Part shown: piece after piece, positions 1 through 5,496 of the stretch | Layout of the letters: each line of letters starts with the position of its first letter | How positions within the stretch are numbered: the first letter of the stretch is position 1 | NCBI GenBank assembly: GCA_017472105.1 | Contig: JAFUQY010000429.1 | Span: 1 to 6,305 of the forward strand | Reading direction: 5' to 3' | Source of the DNA: Clostridia bacterium | GTDB lineage: Bacteria > Bacillota_A > Clostridia > Oscillospirales > CAG-272 | Length of the DNA stretch: 6,305 nucleotides | The notes under the pieces: model-generated | What the model saw: the letters and a program-made list of their open reading frames with translations, nothing else | Database searches by the model: none | What the model was told of the DNA's origin: nothing | Made by a program: the position numbers and the translations under genes

Positions 1-1
1 A

Positions 2-26
2 AAGGACTCCGTGAAAAAGAGTCCTT
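2..26 (-). terminator. Intrinsic terminator of the cysteine hydrolase gene
   Basis: An 8-bp perfect stem (AAGGACTC at 2-9 with GAGTCCTT at 19-26) closes a 9-nt loop, 15 bp past the stop codon of the leftward cysteine hydrolase gene. Read on the minus strand, the stem ends in T residues at the window edge. The rest of any T-tract lies outside the window, so its strength cannot be judged. On the plus strand the stem is followed by TTCTCTGTGTTTT, a weaker tract, so it might also serve a gene entering from the left. Confidence 0.6.
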
Positions 27-41
27 CTCTGTGTTTTGATA

Positions 42-560
42 TTACTCCACTTCAATCTGGCACATCTTCATCGCTGTGAGGGCGTTGTCATGGCTCACCG
101 GCGTCACACCGGCACAGCAGGATGCGTCCACGGCAATCCTTACCTCCGGCAGAGCGGCTTTGAGCAGCATGGCGTTGGAGATCACGCAGATGTCCGTGCA
201 CAGTCCGATGAGGGTGATTTTTCCGATGGGCTCCGCTTCGTTCTGCTGCACTGCCCATGCCTGAAGTGCCGTGGAGCCGAACGTGGGCTTGTCGAAAAAC
301 ACTGCATCCGCATCGGGTGTCAGCTCGGGTGAGATGTCCCAGCCGGATGTGCCGCGGATGCAGTGGGGAACGGGGAGATTTCTGCCCTCCTGCGTCTCCA
401 TATAGTCCGCTTCGTGGGTATCCCGGGTCCAGATCACCCGTCCGTCAAATCCCGCGATCTTTGCTTTCACTGCCGGAACGATGGCGGCGGCTTCGGGCGT
501 TCCGAGTGCACCGTCAATGAAATCGTTCTGCATATCCACAACAATGAGTAAATTCTGCAT
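42..560 (-). CDS. Isochorismatase-family cysteine hydrolase, probable nicotinamidase
   Basis: This 172-residue protein is a small cytosolic alpha/beta hydrolase of the isochorismatase/nicotinamidase superfamily. Nicotinamidases deamidate nicotinamide to nicotinate for NAD salvage. The family triad is visible: D9 in VVDMQNDF, K91 in FFDKPTFGS, and nucleophile C125 in GLCTDICVISNA. Candidate metal ligands are D47 and H49 (TRDTHE), E58 (EGR) and H66 (PHCIRGTSGW), which favour a nicotinamidase over a metal-free isochorismatase. The start at 560 is chosen because AGGAGAAGG (572-564) precedes it and the conserved core begins at once; the 18-residue upstream extension lacks such a site and would cover the promoter. 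The gene is monocistronic and divergent from the GH16 gene. Family assignment is firm; the substrate is inferred, since related enzymes act on other amides. Confidence 0.88.
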   Translation of the reverse strand: MQNLLIVVDMQNDFIDGALGTPEAAAIVPAVKAKIAGFDGRVIWTRDTHEADYMETQEGRNLPVPHCIRGTSGWDISPELTPDADAVFFDKPTFGSTALQAWAVQQNEAEPIGKITLIGLCTDICVISNAMLLKAALPEVRIAVDASCCAGVTPVSHDNALTAMKMCQIEVE

Positions 561-585
561 AAGCCTTCTCCTGTTCTTTTTTTCG

Positions 586-614
586 ATTATAGCACATCCG
601 GCCTGCCATTGCAA
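586..614 (-). promoter_or_regulatory. Sigma-A promoter of the cysteine hydrolase gene
   Basis: Read on the minus strand, the -35 box TTGCAA (614-609) is followed by a 17-bp spacer and a perfect -10 box TATAAT (591-586). The -10 is preceded by TGTGC, a match to the Gram-positive TRTGn extended -10 motif. Transcription would start near 579, about 20 nt upstream of the ATG at 560. Confidence 0.75.
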
Positions 615-621
615 CAGGATT

Positions 622-631
622 TTTCCGGAAA
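622..631. promoter_or_regulatory. Palindrome TTTCCGGAAA between divergent promoters
   Basis: A perfect 10-bp palindrome lies between the -35 boxes of the cysteine hydrolase promoter (609-614) and the GH16 promoter (646-651). Its core TTCCGGAA recurs once more, in the nucleoside hydrolase promoter (3228-3235). The position suits a shared regulator site, but no regulator is known and short palindromes can occur by chance. Confidence 0.35.
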
Positions 632-645
632 TTCCACCGGATGAA

Positions 646-674
646 TTGCAATTTTTCCCGCGGTATGCTATACT
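646..674 (+). promoter_or_regulatory. Sigma-A promoter of the GH16-VanZ operon
   Basis: A -35 box TTGCAA (646-651) is separated by 17 bp from the -10 box TATACT (669-674). TATGC precedes the -10 and fits TRTGn. The -35 sits inside the 10-bp palindrome AATTGCAATT (644-653). Transcription would start near 681, about 25 nt before the ATG at 706. Confidence 0.75.
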
Positions 675-705
675 GAATCATCAGAACCGAAGGAATTTGA
701 CGGAA

Positions 706-1713
706 ATGAAGAATTATGATAAACTGACGATTCTCCTGCTCGCGTGCAGTCTCATCTCCTGCTCCGGCGGCGGAATCAAAACGGAAACCCGCTCGGACGC
801 GGAATGGGCGGCGATCATGGAATCCGAATCAGCTGAACAGGCGGCAAAGGAATCGGAAGCACTGCGTCTGGCACAGGAATCGCGTGAGCTTGCCGAATCC
901 GTGCGCGAATCCGAGTACGAATCCCGGCGTGAGCTGTCCGAGCGGATTGCGCGGGAAAAAGAGGAGGACAAAGCGATGGCGGAAACGGATTTTGAAGAAA
1001 ACCGGTACACCACCTTCATGGGCGTGGACTACGAGCTGACCTTCATCGACACCTTCAACGGACATCACCTCGATGAATCCAAGTGGGCGTACTGTCCGAA
1101 CTGGACGAGGGATCAGTGCATCTGGACGGAGAGCGCGGCGTATCTCGAGGACGGAAACCTCATTCTCGCCGTCACCGGGGACGAAATCCCCTACGCGGCG
1201 GGCGCAATCCGGACACGCGGCATTTTCGAGCAGGCGTACGGCTACTGGGAAATGCGGTGCAGACTGCCGGAGGCTGAGGGAATCTGCGGTGCGTTCTGGC
1301 TGATGTGCGACGGTGCGGGAAGCGATGCGGTCTACGGTGCATCCGACGGCGCGGAGATCGACATCATTGAGTTTGCGCATCACGACGCGGAAAAGGTTCA
1401 GCATGCCGTTCACTTCGACGGTTATGAGGACGCGCATCAGTCCACGTATCACGAAATGACGATCCCGGGCATCTACGACGGGGAATATCACACGTTCTCC
1501 ATGGTCTGGACGCCGACGGAATATACCTTCTATATCGACGGCGAGAAAACGTGGGTGCTGGATCACGAGGACTACCTCTGCCATGCGCCGTGTTATCTGA
1601 AGCTGACTGCGGCAGTCGGCGGATGGGCAGGTACGCTGGATCCGGAAAAGGTGCCGTGCAGGGGGCTGACTGTCGATTACGTCAAGGTCTATAAGCCGCG
1701 CGGTGCGGAATGA
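706..1713 (+). CDS. Lipoprotein GH16 glycoside hydrolase on a helical stalk
   Basis: This 335-residue protein is a surface-anchored family 16 glycosidase (laminarinase-type endo-beta-glucanase fold). Residues 1-19 are a lipoprotein signal peptide with lipobox LISC, giving lipid-modified C19, then a Gly-rich linker (20-23). Residues about 28-98 are a highly charged, Glu/Ser/Arg-rich predicted helix or coiled coil with seven Glu-Ser dipeptides. The catalytic domain spans about 103-332. EIDIIE at 217-222 is the ExDxxE (beta-bulge) signature: nucleophile E217, D219, acid/base E222. YGYWEMRCRLP (178-188) and GAFWLM (195-200) are typical GH16 core strands. The start at 706 is chosen because the signal peptide begins there, with AAGGA (690-694) upstream; an open extension back to 481 crosses the promoter. 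The gene overlaps a VanZ-like gene by 4 bp. The exact glucan is unknown; laminarin- or mixed-linkage-type glucans are the family default. Confidence 0.9.
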   Translation: MKNYDKLTILLLACSLISCSGGGIKTETRSDAEWAAIMESESAEQAAKESEALRLAQESRELAESVRESEYESRRELSERIAREKEEDKAMAETDFEENRYTTFMGVDYELTFIDTFNGHHLDESKWAYCPNWTRDQCIWTESAAYLEDGNLILAVTGDEIPYAAGAIRTRGIFEQAYGYWEMRCRLPEAEGICGAFWLMCDGAGSDAVYGASDGAEIDIIEFAHHDAEKVQHAVHFDGYEDAHQSTYHEMTIPGIYDGEYHTFSMVWTPTEYTFYIDGEKTWVLDHEDYLCHAPCYLKLTAAVGGWAGTLDPEKVPCRGLTVDYVKVYKPRGAE

Positions 1714-2225
1714 TGTATCAGGCGATTTATGTACTGCCGATTGAGCTGACCGTGCTGCTGGTGATCGGCGTGCTCCTGTTCTGGCGGGATCTGCGGCTGA
1801 TTGCACGTCGGGATTACAGCCGGATGTGGCGGATATTCTGCGCGGCGGGACTGCTTCTCTGGATGCTCCTCGTGCTGCACATGACCCATCTCAGCCGTTC
1901 CGTATCCGATCAGGAGCCGCACTGGATCCCGTTTTATCAGATTTACACCGTTCTCACCGGCGGCAACCGGGAACTTCTGCGCTCCGCGTGGATGAATTTT
2001 CTGCTGTTCATTCCCGGCGGCGTGCTCGCGTTCGATGTTCTGCCGGGAAAACGGGGATTGTTCGCGTGGACGGCATCGGCGGCACTGTTCAGCACGGCAA
2101 TCGAGCTTGCGCAGTGGCTTCTGCATCACGGACTCACGGAAACGGACGATATCCTCGCGAACACAGCCGGAGCGGCGGCGGGATTTCTGCTCGCAAAACT
2201 GTTTGCAGACAGCAAAAACCTCTGA
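1710..2225 (+). CDS. VanZ-like integral membrane protein
   Basis: This 171-residue membrane protein has about five hydrophobic segments (near 6-24, 42-58, 95-111, 117-137, 149-165). It carries the three conserved VanZ-family patches in order: MNFLLFIPGG (95-104), AIELAQ (130-135) and TDDILANTAG (145-154), with N96, E132, Q135, D146, D147 and N151 as key polar residues in or beside the membrane. VanZ is known for low-level teicoplanin resistance in vanA elements, but most VanZ-like proteins have no defined function and there is no van cluster here. Its start overlaps the GH16 stop as ATGATG, and no clear Shine-Dalgarno sequence precedes it, so translation probably depends on reinitiation after the GH16 gene. 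A second ATG at 1713 is an equally plausible start. The stop codon lies inside the terminator stem. Confidence 0.85.
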   Translation: MMYQAIYVLPIELTVLLVIGVLLFWRDLRLIARRDYSRMWRIFCAAGLLLWMLLVLHMTHLSRSVSDQEPHWIPFYQIYTVLTGGNRELLRSAWMNFLLFIPGGVLAFDVLPGKRGLFAWTASAALFSTAIELAQWLLHHGLTETDDILANTAGAAAGFLLAKLFADSKNL

Positions 2226-2258
2226 TTCACCGGGATTTTTCCGGCGTCAGAGGTTTTT
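2214..2258. terminator. Bidirectional intrinsic terminator between convergent genes
   Basis: A perfect 12-bp stem pairs 2214-2225 (AAAAACCTCTGA) with 2247-2258 (TCAGAGGTTTTT), with an inner CCGG/CCGG helix (2230-2233 with 2241-2244). On the plus strand it ends in T6 (2254-2259); on the minus strand in T5. It therefore serves both the VanZ-like gene and the nucleoside hydrolase gene, whose stop codon is at 2263-2265. The VanZ stop TGA (2223-2225) is part of the left arm. Confidence 0.9.
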
Positions 2259-2262
2259 TGTG

Positions 2263-3183
2263 TTATCTGCCTTTTCTCAAGGCATCGAAGCATCCCTTGA
2301 AAACGGCGTCCCGGTCGAGCTTTTTCAGCAGAATCATGTCATGCCGGGTTTTGTCGGACGCGTAGGTGAAGCTGTCGGTGAAAACAGGCGCGGTGACAAT
2401 TTCCAGCTCCGCGCAGTCGGGATTGTCGAGAATGGCGGGTGCAGCGATGTCCCAGATCACGCGGGTCCAGTGTTCCGGTGAGCCTGCGGCTTCGTAAAAT
2501 TCCCGCGTCAGTGCGGCGAGGTAGGTTCCGTGCGCATTCACGCCGTCGAGTGAGGTAAGCTCGTCAAAACCCGCCGTGAGAACGCAGGTCACATCAAACG
2601 CGGGGCAGAGAAGTACCGTGCATCCGCTGTTGAGAAGCACCTGACCGGCGGCGTAATCCTGTGCCAGATTGAACTCCCGCACGTCGTTTTTGCCGAGTTC
2701 CGTGCCGCCGAGCCAGATCACGCAGATTTTTTCGGCGATCTTCGGTTCCATGAGCAGTGCGGAGGAAACGTTCGTAACCGCACCGAGCGTGAGAATGTAG
2801 AGAACCTCGTCGGATGCAAGCGCTTCGCTGATGATATTTTCGGCAGCCGGAGAGGGCGCGGGATGGGATGTGGATTCAATGGACGCACGCGAGCCGTGGA
2901 AGACGGGAATGCTGTCACCGTCCGGGAGGCACGCGGTCAGACGCCGGATTTCTTCATAGCTTTTCACCATGCCGTCCCCGAAGCTCCCGGAGCGGTCATT
3001 GTAAAACGGTGCGGCATTGACGGCGAGCACCTCCATCTTCGATGATGCGCACAGGGCGTAGAGGATGGAAAACTGGTCGTCCATTTCGTTGTACGCATCC
3101 GTGTCCACGATGACCTTCTTCCGTCTCGGGGAACGGATGTCGGCGAGGATCCGCTGAACGCGGTGTTTCTGTCGTTCGTGCAT
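2263..3183 (-). CDS. Nucleoside hydrolase (IUNH superfamily), variant Ca-site motif
   Basis: This 306-residue protein belongs to the inosine-uridine nucleoside N-ribohydrolase superfamily, cytosolic calcium enzymes that split ribonucleosides into base and ribose. The N-terminal signature is DTDAYNEMDDQF (27-38), with D27, D29, D35 and D36 matching the usual Asp cluster but with two extra residues compared with DxDPGxDD. GAVTNVSSAL (134-143) is the substrate-loop TN motif, EFNLAQDYAA (170-179) matches the family EFNxxxDPxAA, and WD at 244-245 supplies the usual C-terminal calcium ligand. Length is typical. The start at 3183 is chosen because AAAGGAGG (3196-3189) lies 5 nt upstream; a 40-residue upstream extension would run through the promoter. 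The gene is monocistronic and divergent from the toroid-protein gene. Base preference cannot be read from the sequence. Confidence 0.9.
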   Translation of the reverse strand: MHERQKHRVQRILADIRSPRRKKVIVDTDAYNEMDDQFSILYALCASSKMEVLAVNAAPFYNDRSGSFGDGMVKSYEEIRRLTACLPDGDSIPVFHGSRASIESTSHPAPSPAAENIISEALASDEVLYILTLGAVTNVSSALLMEPKIAEKICVIWLGGTELGKNDVREFNLAQDYAAGQVLLNSGCTVLLCPAFDVTCVLTAGFDELTSLDGVNAHGTYLAALTREFYEAAGSPEHWTRVIWDIAAPAILDNPDCAELEIVTAPVFTDSFTYASDKTRHDMILLKKLDRDAVFKGCFDALRKGR

Positions 3184-3213
3184 GCCTGCCTCCTTTGAAT
3201 GAATTGCAGTTCC

Positions 3214-3242
3214 ATTATATCCGATTCTTCCGGAAAAGTAAA
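3214..3242 (-). promoter_or_regulatory. Promoter of the nucleoside hydrolase gene with a palindromic spacer
   Basis: On the minus strand, TTTACT (3242-3237) is a modest -35 box, 17 bp from a perfect -10 box TATAAT (3219-3214). There is no TRTGn motif. The spacer contains the palindrome TTCCGGAA (3228-3235), where a bound regulator would block RNA polymerase. Transcription would start near 3207. Confidence 0.7.
3228..3235. promoter_or_regulatory. TTCCGGAA palindrome, candidate operator
   Basis: This perfect 8-bp palindrome lies between the -10 and -35 boxes of the nucleoside hydrolase promoter. The only other copy I found in the window is at 623-630, in the other divergent promoter region. 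It is a candidate binding site only. Confidence 0.3.
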
Positions 3243-3260
3243 GCGAAATGCATGAATCTG

Positions 3261-3289
3261 TTGAAATTTCTGCGCCGCTGTGGTATAAT
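3261..3289 (+). promoter_or_regulatory. Sigma-A promoter of the toroid-protein gene
   Basis: A -35 box TTGAAA (3261-3266) is followed by a 17-bp spacer and a perfect -10 box TATAAT (3284-3289), preceded by TGTGG (TRTGn). Transcription would start near 3296, about 22 nt before the ATG. The sequence GCTGTGGTATAAT is repeated exactly at the promoter of the next gene. Confidence 0.82.
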
Positions 3290-3317
3290 TCTGCCAAACA
3301 CACAGGAGGACAGCACT

Positions 3318-4235
3318 ATGACACCGTTTGAAAAAGCACGCACATTCATATACCGCAATGCCCGTCCCGTGGATCTGATGCGATGGAGATACCATTTCGA
3401 ATCCGGCTCAGCGGAGGACGTGATGCATGCGCTTTCGTTCTATCAGAATCCCGACGGCGGCTTCGGACACGCGCTTGAGGCGGATTCCTTCAACCCGAAT
3501 TCCTGCCCCATCCAGACATGGGCGGCGACCGAGATCATCCGCGAAATCCACTGGACTGACCCGGCGCATCCGGTGATGCAGGGGATTCTTTCCTACCTTG
3601 ACAGCGGAGCGGACTTTGATGAAACCGAACGTCAGTGGCGCAATTCGGTGCTGTCGAACAACGATTACCCGTGCGCCGTCTGGTGGAAGTGTGACGGAAC
3701 GAGCGAGTTCAGATACAATCCAACGGCGGCTCTCGCGGGATTTGCGCTGAAATTTGCCGACCCCGGCTCCGATGTGTACCGGAAATGCGAAACGATCGCC
3801 CGGGAAGCGTATGCATGGCTGTGCGCGAATATTCCGTTTGAGGAGACGCACATCACGGGATGCTTCCTCGCGCTGTACGAATACCTCACCGATGCGGGTA
3901 CGGCTCTGATCGACATGGTACAATTCCGCCGGATTCTCGTACCGCAGGCGAACGGGAACATCTGCCGCGACCCTGAAAAATGGCGCACCGACTATGTCAC
4001 CCTGCCGTCGGAGTATGTGGCATCCGCGGACAGCATCCTTTACGCAGACAACGCGGAACTGCTGTGTGAAGAAGCGCGTCTGATTCCGGAGATGCTTGGA
4101 GAGGACGGCGCGTTCCCGGTTCCGTGGCAGTGGTACAACGATCACCGCGAATTCCCGCTGGCGGAAAACTGGTGGAAGGCGCATCTTCTCATCCGTCGCA
4201 TGCTCCCGTACCGCAAACTCTTCGGCGGGATGTGA
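3318..4235 (+). CDS. Alpha/alpha-toroid protein, prenyltransferase/squalene-cyclase-like
   Basis: This 305-residue protein resembles the terpenoid cyclase/prenyltransferase toroid superfamily. The clearest sign is QNPDGGFG at 43-50, a QW-type repeat motif that follows a helix and is followed by further helices. A degenerate second copy is GEDGAFPVPWQWYND (261-275), and PTAALAGFAL (135-144) looks like another toroid helix. There is no signal peptide or membrane segment. I see no DxDD motif of class II cyclases, and no obvious prenyltransferase zinc site can be assigned, so an enzymatic role is uncertain. Similar orphan proteins are, to my knowledge, scattered through Firmicutes and usually annotated as hypothetical. 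The start is set by AGGAGGA (3304-3310), 7 nt upstream. The gene has its own promoter and terminator and no operon partner, so context gives no function. Confidence 0.75.
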   Translation: MTPFEKARTFIYRNARPVDLMRWRYHFESGSAEDVMHALSFYQNPDGGFGHALEADSFNPNSCPIQTWAATEIIREIHWTDPAHPVMQGILSYLDSGADFDETERQWRNSVLSNNDYPCAVWWKCDGTSEFRYNPTAALAGFALKFADPGSDVYRKCETIAREAYAWLCANIPFEETHITGCFLALYEYLTDAGTALIDMVQFRRILVPQANGNICRDPEKWRTDYVTLPSEYVASADSILYADNAELLCEEARLIPEMLGEDGAFPVPWQWYNDHREFPLAENWWKAHLLIRRMLPYRKLFGGM

Positions 4236-4241
4236 AACCGC

Positions 4242-4269
4242 AAAGAACGGCTCCGGCTGTTCTTTTTTT
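4242..4269 (+). terminator. Intrinsic terminator with UCCG tetraloop
   Basis: A 10-bp stem (4242-4251 with 4256-4265, one G-U pair) closes a UCCG tetraloop on a C-G pair, which is a member of the very stable cUNCGg class. It is followed by T7 (4263-4269), starts 6 nt after the toroid-protein stop codon, and would insulate the lipoprotein promoter just downstream. Confidence 0.93.
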
Positions 4270-4280
4270 GTCAAAAACAC

Positions 4281-4309
4281 TTGCAATATACAGACGGCTG
4301 TGGTATAAT
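4281..4309 (+). promoter_or_regulatory. Sigma-A promoter of the lipoprotein gene
   Basis: A -35 box TTGCAA (4281-4286), 17-bp spacer and perfect -10 box TATAAT (4304-4309) with TGTGG just upstream (TRTGn). Transcription would start near 4316, giving a leader of about 36 nt. The -35 hexamer is the same as in the two promoters at 586-614 and 646-674. Confidence 0.82.
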
Positions 4310-4351
4310 CTACATAAAGACAAACGAGGAATATAGAATACGGAGGACAGC

Positions 4352-5482
4352 ATGAAAAAACTGACTGCACTTCTGCTTGCGTTCCTTCTGCTTGTATCCT
4401 GCGGAAACGGCGGACTGCCTGTGATTACCGAGGAGGACATTGCGGCGGGACTGAACAAATACGCTGACAAAAACGTGCATCTCGATTATCTTCCCGAGGC
4501 GGTTTATTCGTTCGACGGAACCGACATGCCGACAGATTTCAAGGACGGAATTTTTTCGGACAGCAGCAAGGCGCTTCTGAACGGACGCCTGTACTTCAAT
4601 GTACCCGTGACGTTCAACAGCGACATGTCAAGTGCGGATTTTTCACCGGCATACGTGAACCTTGAGACGGGAAATCTGATATTCTACTGCCCGGATCCGC
4701 TGTGTACGCACGATGATGACAGCGAATGCCGCTTCAAGGGGATCAGCGGTTCCGTGTTTTACAACGATGATACCGTATTCGCATCGCGTTACGTTTACGG
4801 CAGTCCGATTGAGTCGCAGATTATCAGAATCACCATGTCAACCGCTGAAATCGAGGTGATATACCGCTGCTCACCTGACGATTCTGTCGGGGATCTGTGG
4901 GATTCTGTGAACATCGACGGGATCGAGGGTGACAGTCTGTATCTGTACACAATGCGGAATACCGAATCCGGAGACCGGCAGATTGTGCAGCAGTATCAGA
5001 GCTGGCGGTACGATATTCCGACGCAGAAAATGACCGAGGTCGGAGAAATCAGTGAGGAAAGAGTTCTTCACACCAACCACGAACCGCCCCGGATGCCGGA
5101 AATACTTGCCGAAACCTTCGGCGAAGACGGTATCGCGGACTGGTTTGAAACGGCGCAGTATGTGTATTTCACGAAGTACGATCCCGTGAAGCTCGGACAG
5201 GTCACACGCGAGGACGGCAAAACCTTCGGTGTGGAATACAGCCACGGCGGGAAAATCTACCGGATTCCGAAAGCCGGCGGGGAAGAGGAGCTGATTTTTG
5301 ACGGCAAGGACGAGATTTATATAAAAGAGTGGCTTGTCGTGGGAAATCACCTGTACCTTCTTCTCAACGAGCTGGTTCTTTCCGGCGGGCAGTATCATTT
5401 CCGCGGCGCGGCGGGCTCGATGGGAATCATCCGCGTCAATATGACCGATCACACGATGAAGTACCTGACAAAACCGCAGTAA
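4352..5482 (+). CDS. Lipoprotein with Cys/His motif and propeller-like repeats
   Basis: This 376-residue protein is an exported lipoprotein of unknown function. Residues 1-17 form a signal peptide ending in lipobox LVSC, so C17 is the lipidated residue. The mature part shows repeated beta-strand segments such as NGRLYFNV (77-84), DSLYLYTM (194-201), YVYFTKYD (270-277) and NHLYLLLN (332-339), a spacing typical of beta-propeller blades. At 113-126 it carries C-P-D-P-L-C-T-H followed by C126, i.e. Cys113, Cys118, His120 and Cys126. I recall a similar short Cys/His signature in clostridial DUF5050-like lipoproteins; it may bind a metal or form a disulfide. The start is set by GGAGG (4342-4346), 5 nt upstream. 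The gene has its own promoter; the next terminator is the one at 5548-5610. I cannot assign a ligand or reaction. Confidence 0.8.
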   Translation: MKKLTALLLAFLLLVSCGNGGLPVITEEDIAAGLNKYADKNVHLDYLPEAVYSFDGTDMPTDFKDGIFSDSSKALLNGRLYFNVPVTFNSDMSSADFSPAYVNLETGNLIFYCPDPLCTHDDDSECRFKGISGSVFYNDDTVFASRYVYGSPIESQIIRITMSTAEIEVIYRCSPDDSVGDLWDSVNIDGIEGDSLYLYTMRNTESGDRQIVQQYQSWRYDIPTQKMTEVGEISEERVLHTNHEPPRMPEILAETFGEDGIADWFETAQYVYFTKYDPVKLGQVTREDGKTFGVEYSHGGKIYRIPKAGGEEELIFDGKDEIYIKEWLVVGNHLYLLLNELVLSGGQYHFRGAAGSMGIIRVNMTDHTMKYLTKPQ

Positions 5483-5496
5483 ATCCCCGATTCATC

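Noticed and set aside
829..1806. Long minus-strand open frame (325 codons) opposite the GH16 gene
   Set aside because: It is antisense to a gene with clear catalytic motifs; the product is Arg-rich and low in family features, and it has no ribosome binding site. It is a by-product of GC-rich codon usage.
1710..2225. Glycopeptide resistance locus because of the VanZ-like gene
   Set aside because: No vanA/B ligase, vanH, vanX or VanRS genes are nearby. VanZ-like proteins are common in Firmicutes outside resistance clusters.
3408..4370. Long minus-strand open frame (320 codons) opposite the toroid-protein gene
   Set aside because: It runs through the UNCG-loop terminator and the lipoprotein promoter, and its composition is that of an antisense shadow.
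4871..5452. Minus-strand open frame (193 codons) opposite the lipoprotein
   Set aside because: It is antisense to the lipoprotein with no ribosome binding site or promoter of its own.
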